Assembly: GCA_004553575.1 (NCBI GenBank)
Contig: SFLA01000008.1
Coordinates: 1 to 45,171, forward strand
Source of the DNA: Clostridiales bacterium
Lineage (GTDB): Bacteria; Bacillota; Clostridia; Oscillospirales; CAG-382
DNA length: 45,171 bases
Direction: 5' to 3'
Shown: piece by piece, positions 43,601 through 45,171 of the stretch
How the letters are laid out: each line of letters begins with the position of its first letter
How positions within the stretch are numbered: position 1 is the first letter of the stretch
The notes under the pieces: model-generated
Told to the model about the DNA's origin: nothing
What the model saw: only the letters and a program-made list of their open reading frames with translations
The model's database searches: none
Position numbers and translations under genes: made by a program

Positions 43601-44776
43601 ATGAAGAAGTTTATTTCAAGCGAATCCGTAACCGAGGGGCATCCCGATAAGCTTTGCGACCGCATATCCGACAGCGTCCTCGACGCAATACTCACGGCTG
43701 ATCCTATGGCCCGCGTTGCCTGCGAGACCTGCTGTACGACCGGGCTTATCGTCGTAATGGGTGAGATTTCAACATCGGCGTATGTAGACATACAGAGCAT
43801 TGCCCGCGGCGCGGCACGCGAGGTCGGCTTCGACCGCGCAAAGAAAGGGTTCGATTCCGATACCTGTGCAGTGCTGTCCTGTATTGACGAACAGTCGCCC
43901 GATATAGCGCTCGGTGTCGACCGTTCATATGAAGCCAAGCACGGCGATACCTCCGCATATGATATCGGCGCCGGCGACCAGGGTATGATGTTCGGTTATG
44001 CCTGCGACGAGACGGAGACGCTGATGCCGATGCCGATCTATCTTGCGCACCGTTTGTCCAAACGTCTTGCCGAAGTGAGAAAAGACGGTATCGTGGCTGA
44101 TCTGTATCCCGACGGAAAGACTCAGGTTACGGTAGAATACGATGACGGCGTACCGGTGCGCATCGATTCCGTGGTGGTTTCCGCTCAGCATTCGGCAACG
44201 GCGGATCTCGATATTCTTCGCCGCGAGATCGAGCGCGAGGTTATCCGTTCGATCATTCCCGAACGGCTTATAGATGCGGATACACACATTTTCATCAATC
44301 CTACCGGACGCTTCGTTGTAGGCGGACCTCACGGCGACAGCGGTCTGACCGGCAGAAAAATTATTGTCGATACCTACGGCGGGTGCGCACGACACGGCGG
44401 CGGAGCGTTTTCCGGCAAGGACCCGACCAAGGTTGACCGAAGCGCTTCGTATATGGCTCGTTACCTTGCAAAGAATATCGTTGCCGCCGGCATTGCCTCC
44501 CGCTGCGAGATACAGATAGCCTACGCAATAGGTGTTGCAAAGCCGCTTTCGGTATATGTCGATACATTCGGGACCGGAAAGGCGCCCGATGACCTCATTG
44601 CAAAAGTACTGTGCGATATGGTTGATCTCCGTCCTGCCGCTATCATAGAGAAGCTCGATCTTCGCCGTCCGCAGTATACACCGCTTTCTTCTTACGGTCA
44701 CTTCGGAAGAGAAGAACTCGGCGTAAGGTGGGAAGAACGCGACCTTGCTCCCGCTCTCGCCGCAAAGCTTTTATAA
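43601..44776 (+). CDS. metK: S-adenosylmethionine synthetase
   Basis: The 391-residue enzyme makes SAM from methionine and ATP. Motifs are FISSESVTEGHPDKLCDRISD, GAGDQGMMFGYA, FINPTGRFVVGGPHGDSGLTGRK (in parts: FINPTGRF and GGPHGDSGLTGRK) and GGGAFSGKDPTKVDRS, with the usual C-terminal YGHFGR. ATG 43601 follows AAAGAGG. The open frame extends upstream to 43493, but that runs through the riboswitch and terminator and is not coding. The unit is a single gene, controlled by the SAM-I riboswitch. Confidence 0.98.
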   Translation: MKKFISSESVTEGHPDKLCDRISDSVLDAILTADPMARVACETCCTTGLIVVMGEISTSAYVDIQSIARGAAREVGFDRAKKGFDSDTCAVLSCIDEQSPDIALGVDRSYEAKHGDTSAYDIGAGDQGMMFGYACDETETLMPMPIYLAHRLSKRLAEVRKDGIVADLYPDGKTQVTVEYDDGVPVRIDSVVVSAQHSATADLDILRREIEREVIRSIIPERLIDADTHIFINPTGRFVVGGPHGDSGLTGRKIIVDTYGGCARHGGGAFSGKDPTKVDRSASYMARYLAKNIVAAGIASRCEIQIAYAIGVAKPLSVYVDTFGTGKAPDDLIAKVLCDMVDLRPAAIIEKLDLRRPQYTPLSSYGHFGREELGVRWEERDLAPALAAKLL

Positions 44777-44980
44777 TACCATAAGTAAGTATGAAAAGCT
44801 GCACGGAATCTTCCGGGTTTGCATTCAGAATAAAAATCCCCGCAAAGCATTACGCTTTGCGGGGATACGTCTTTTGCGGATTGTCCGCCCGCATAGATGA
44901 ATAATCAACTGCGCGGGCCGGTCTCGACAGGAATCACCGCAAAACCGGATTTCGGGTGAATCCTTTTCCGCCGGGTACGA
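44777..44980. other. Intergenic region with convergent ends
   Basis: No gene is visible between the metK stop and the stop of the minus-strand HPr-like gene apart from the terminator listed separately. Confidence 0.6.
44836..44866. terminator. Bidirectional terminator between metK and the HPr-like gene
   Basis: A 13-base perfect stem (ATCCCCGCAAAGC and GCTTTGCGGGGAT) with a five-base loop. On the minus strand it runs into TTTTTATT, so it is strongest for the HPr-like gene. On the plus strand ACGTCTTTT follows. Confidence 0.9.
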
Positions 44981-45171
44981 TTACTCTACGATGAACTTTT
45001 TGAAGGTAGAATAGTAATCGTTTTCGGTCTCGAGCCAGATATCGTTCCAGGCGATTCGTGCAAGATGCGCTCCGAGAAAGCTCTTCGCGTTCAGCTTCAT
45101 TTCGGTTCCGCTGACAAGAAAAACGTCTCCTTCGCACCCGGATGCAAGTTTGTTGAACTCGTTGACATCGG
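44981..45171 (-). CDS. HPr-like phosphocarrier family protein, C-terminal part (partial)
   Basis: The gene enters from the right edge on the minus strand and 63 codons are visible before TAA at 44981-44983. The stretch NEFNKLASGCEGDVFLVSG, then LNAKSFLGAHLARIAWNDIWLE, follows the HPr fold: KLAS and a beta-strand, then the region equivalent to the regulatory serine helix (usually KSIMG, here KSFLG), then a strand and helix. The part with the phosphorylatable histidine is outside the window. The serine of KSFLG is in the place of the HPr kinase site. It may be a stand-alone HPr-like (Crh-like) regulator rather than a PTS carrier; this cannot be decided here. Confidence 0.6.
   Translation of the reverse strand, partial: DVNEFNKLASGCEGDVFLVSGTEMKLNAKSFLGAHLARIAWNDIWLETENDYYSTFKKFIVE

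Overview
The window looks like chromosome from an anaerobic, moderately GC-rich Gram-positive bacterium, probably class Clostridia and plausibly an Oscillospiraceae/Ruminococcaceae-type gut anaerobe. This rests on the gene order rpoB-rpoC-L7Ae-like-rpsL-rpsG-fusA-tuf, a SAM-I riboswitch on metK, an FMN riboswitch on a RibU-type transporter, an oxygen-sensitive class III ribonucleotide reductase with its radical SAM activase, TTGACA/TATAAT-type promoters (most with a TG just upstream of the -10), and strong GGAGG ribosome binding sites. No species can be named from the sequence alone.

Left end (1-3500): the tail of an XRE-type regulator, a frameshifted and internally deleted relaxase remnant of a mobilizable element, and a surface-polysaccharide cluster on the minus strand (sugar-phosphate transferase, glycosyltransferase, and an NAD(P)-binding epimerase whose 3' part is lost where it meets the mobile-element debris).

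3500-7150, minus strand: radical SAM protein, ABC exporter and PHP phosphoesterase in one tight operon. Divergent from it (7195-11840) is a plus-strand operon: a LarA-type nickel hydroxyacid racemase/epimerase homologue, a PHP phosphatase, 6-phosphogluconate dehydrogenase and a KDG-kinase-like sugar kinase, which suggests sugar-acid metabolism.

11840-20580: two minus-strand envelope proteins of unknown function, then a five-gene plus-strand operon. Its first gene fuses a sugar isomerase/epimerase TIM barrel to a Gfo/Idh/MocA oxidoreductase. A second TIM barrel, N-acetylglucosamine-6-phosphate deacetylase, a ROK kinase and a YcxB-like membrane protein follow. It looks like a saccharide-dismantling pathway. 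A separately promoted unknown lipoprotein comes next.

20590-25550, minus strand: asparagine synthetase AsnA, a two-gene chromate-type transporter, aldose epimerase and diaminopimelate decarboxylase.

25550-30100, plus strand: the anaerobic ribonucleotide reductase activase, then an NrdR-controlled operon of NrdD carrying a fused C-terminal redoxin, a thioredoxin reductase, and a DUF1294 membrane protein. The redoxin fusion and the reductase together look like a self-contained electron supply for NrdD.

30100-42560: RNA polymerase beta and beta-prime, an L7Ae-like protein, S12, S7, EF-G and EF-Tu, in three promoter units. The right end carries riboswitch-controlled ribU and metK, and the tail of an HPr-like protein.

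The most interesting candidates are the fused isomerase-oxidoreductase operon, the LarA homologue beside gnd and the sugar kinase, and the NrdD-redoxin/TrxB unit. All functions are read from sequence motifs and context; no database search was possible.
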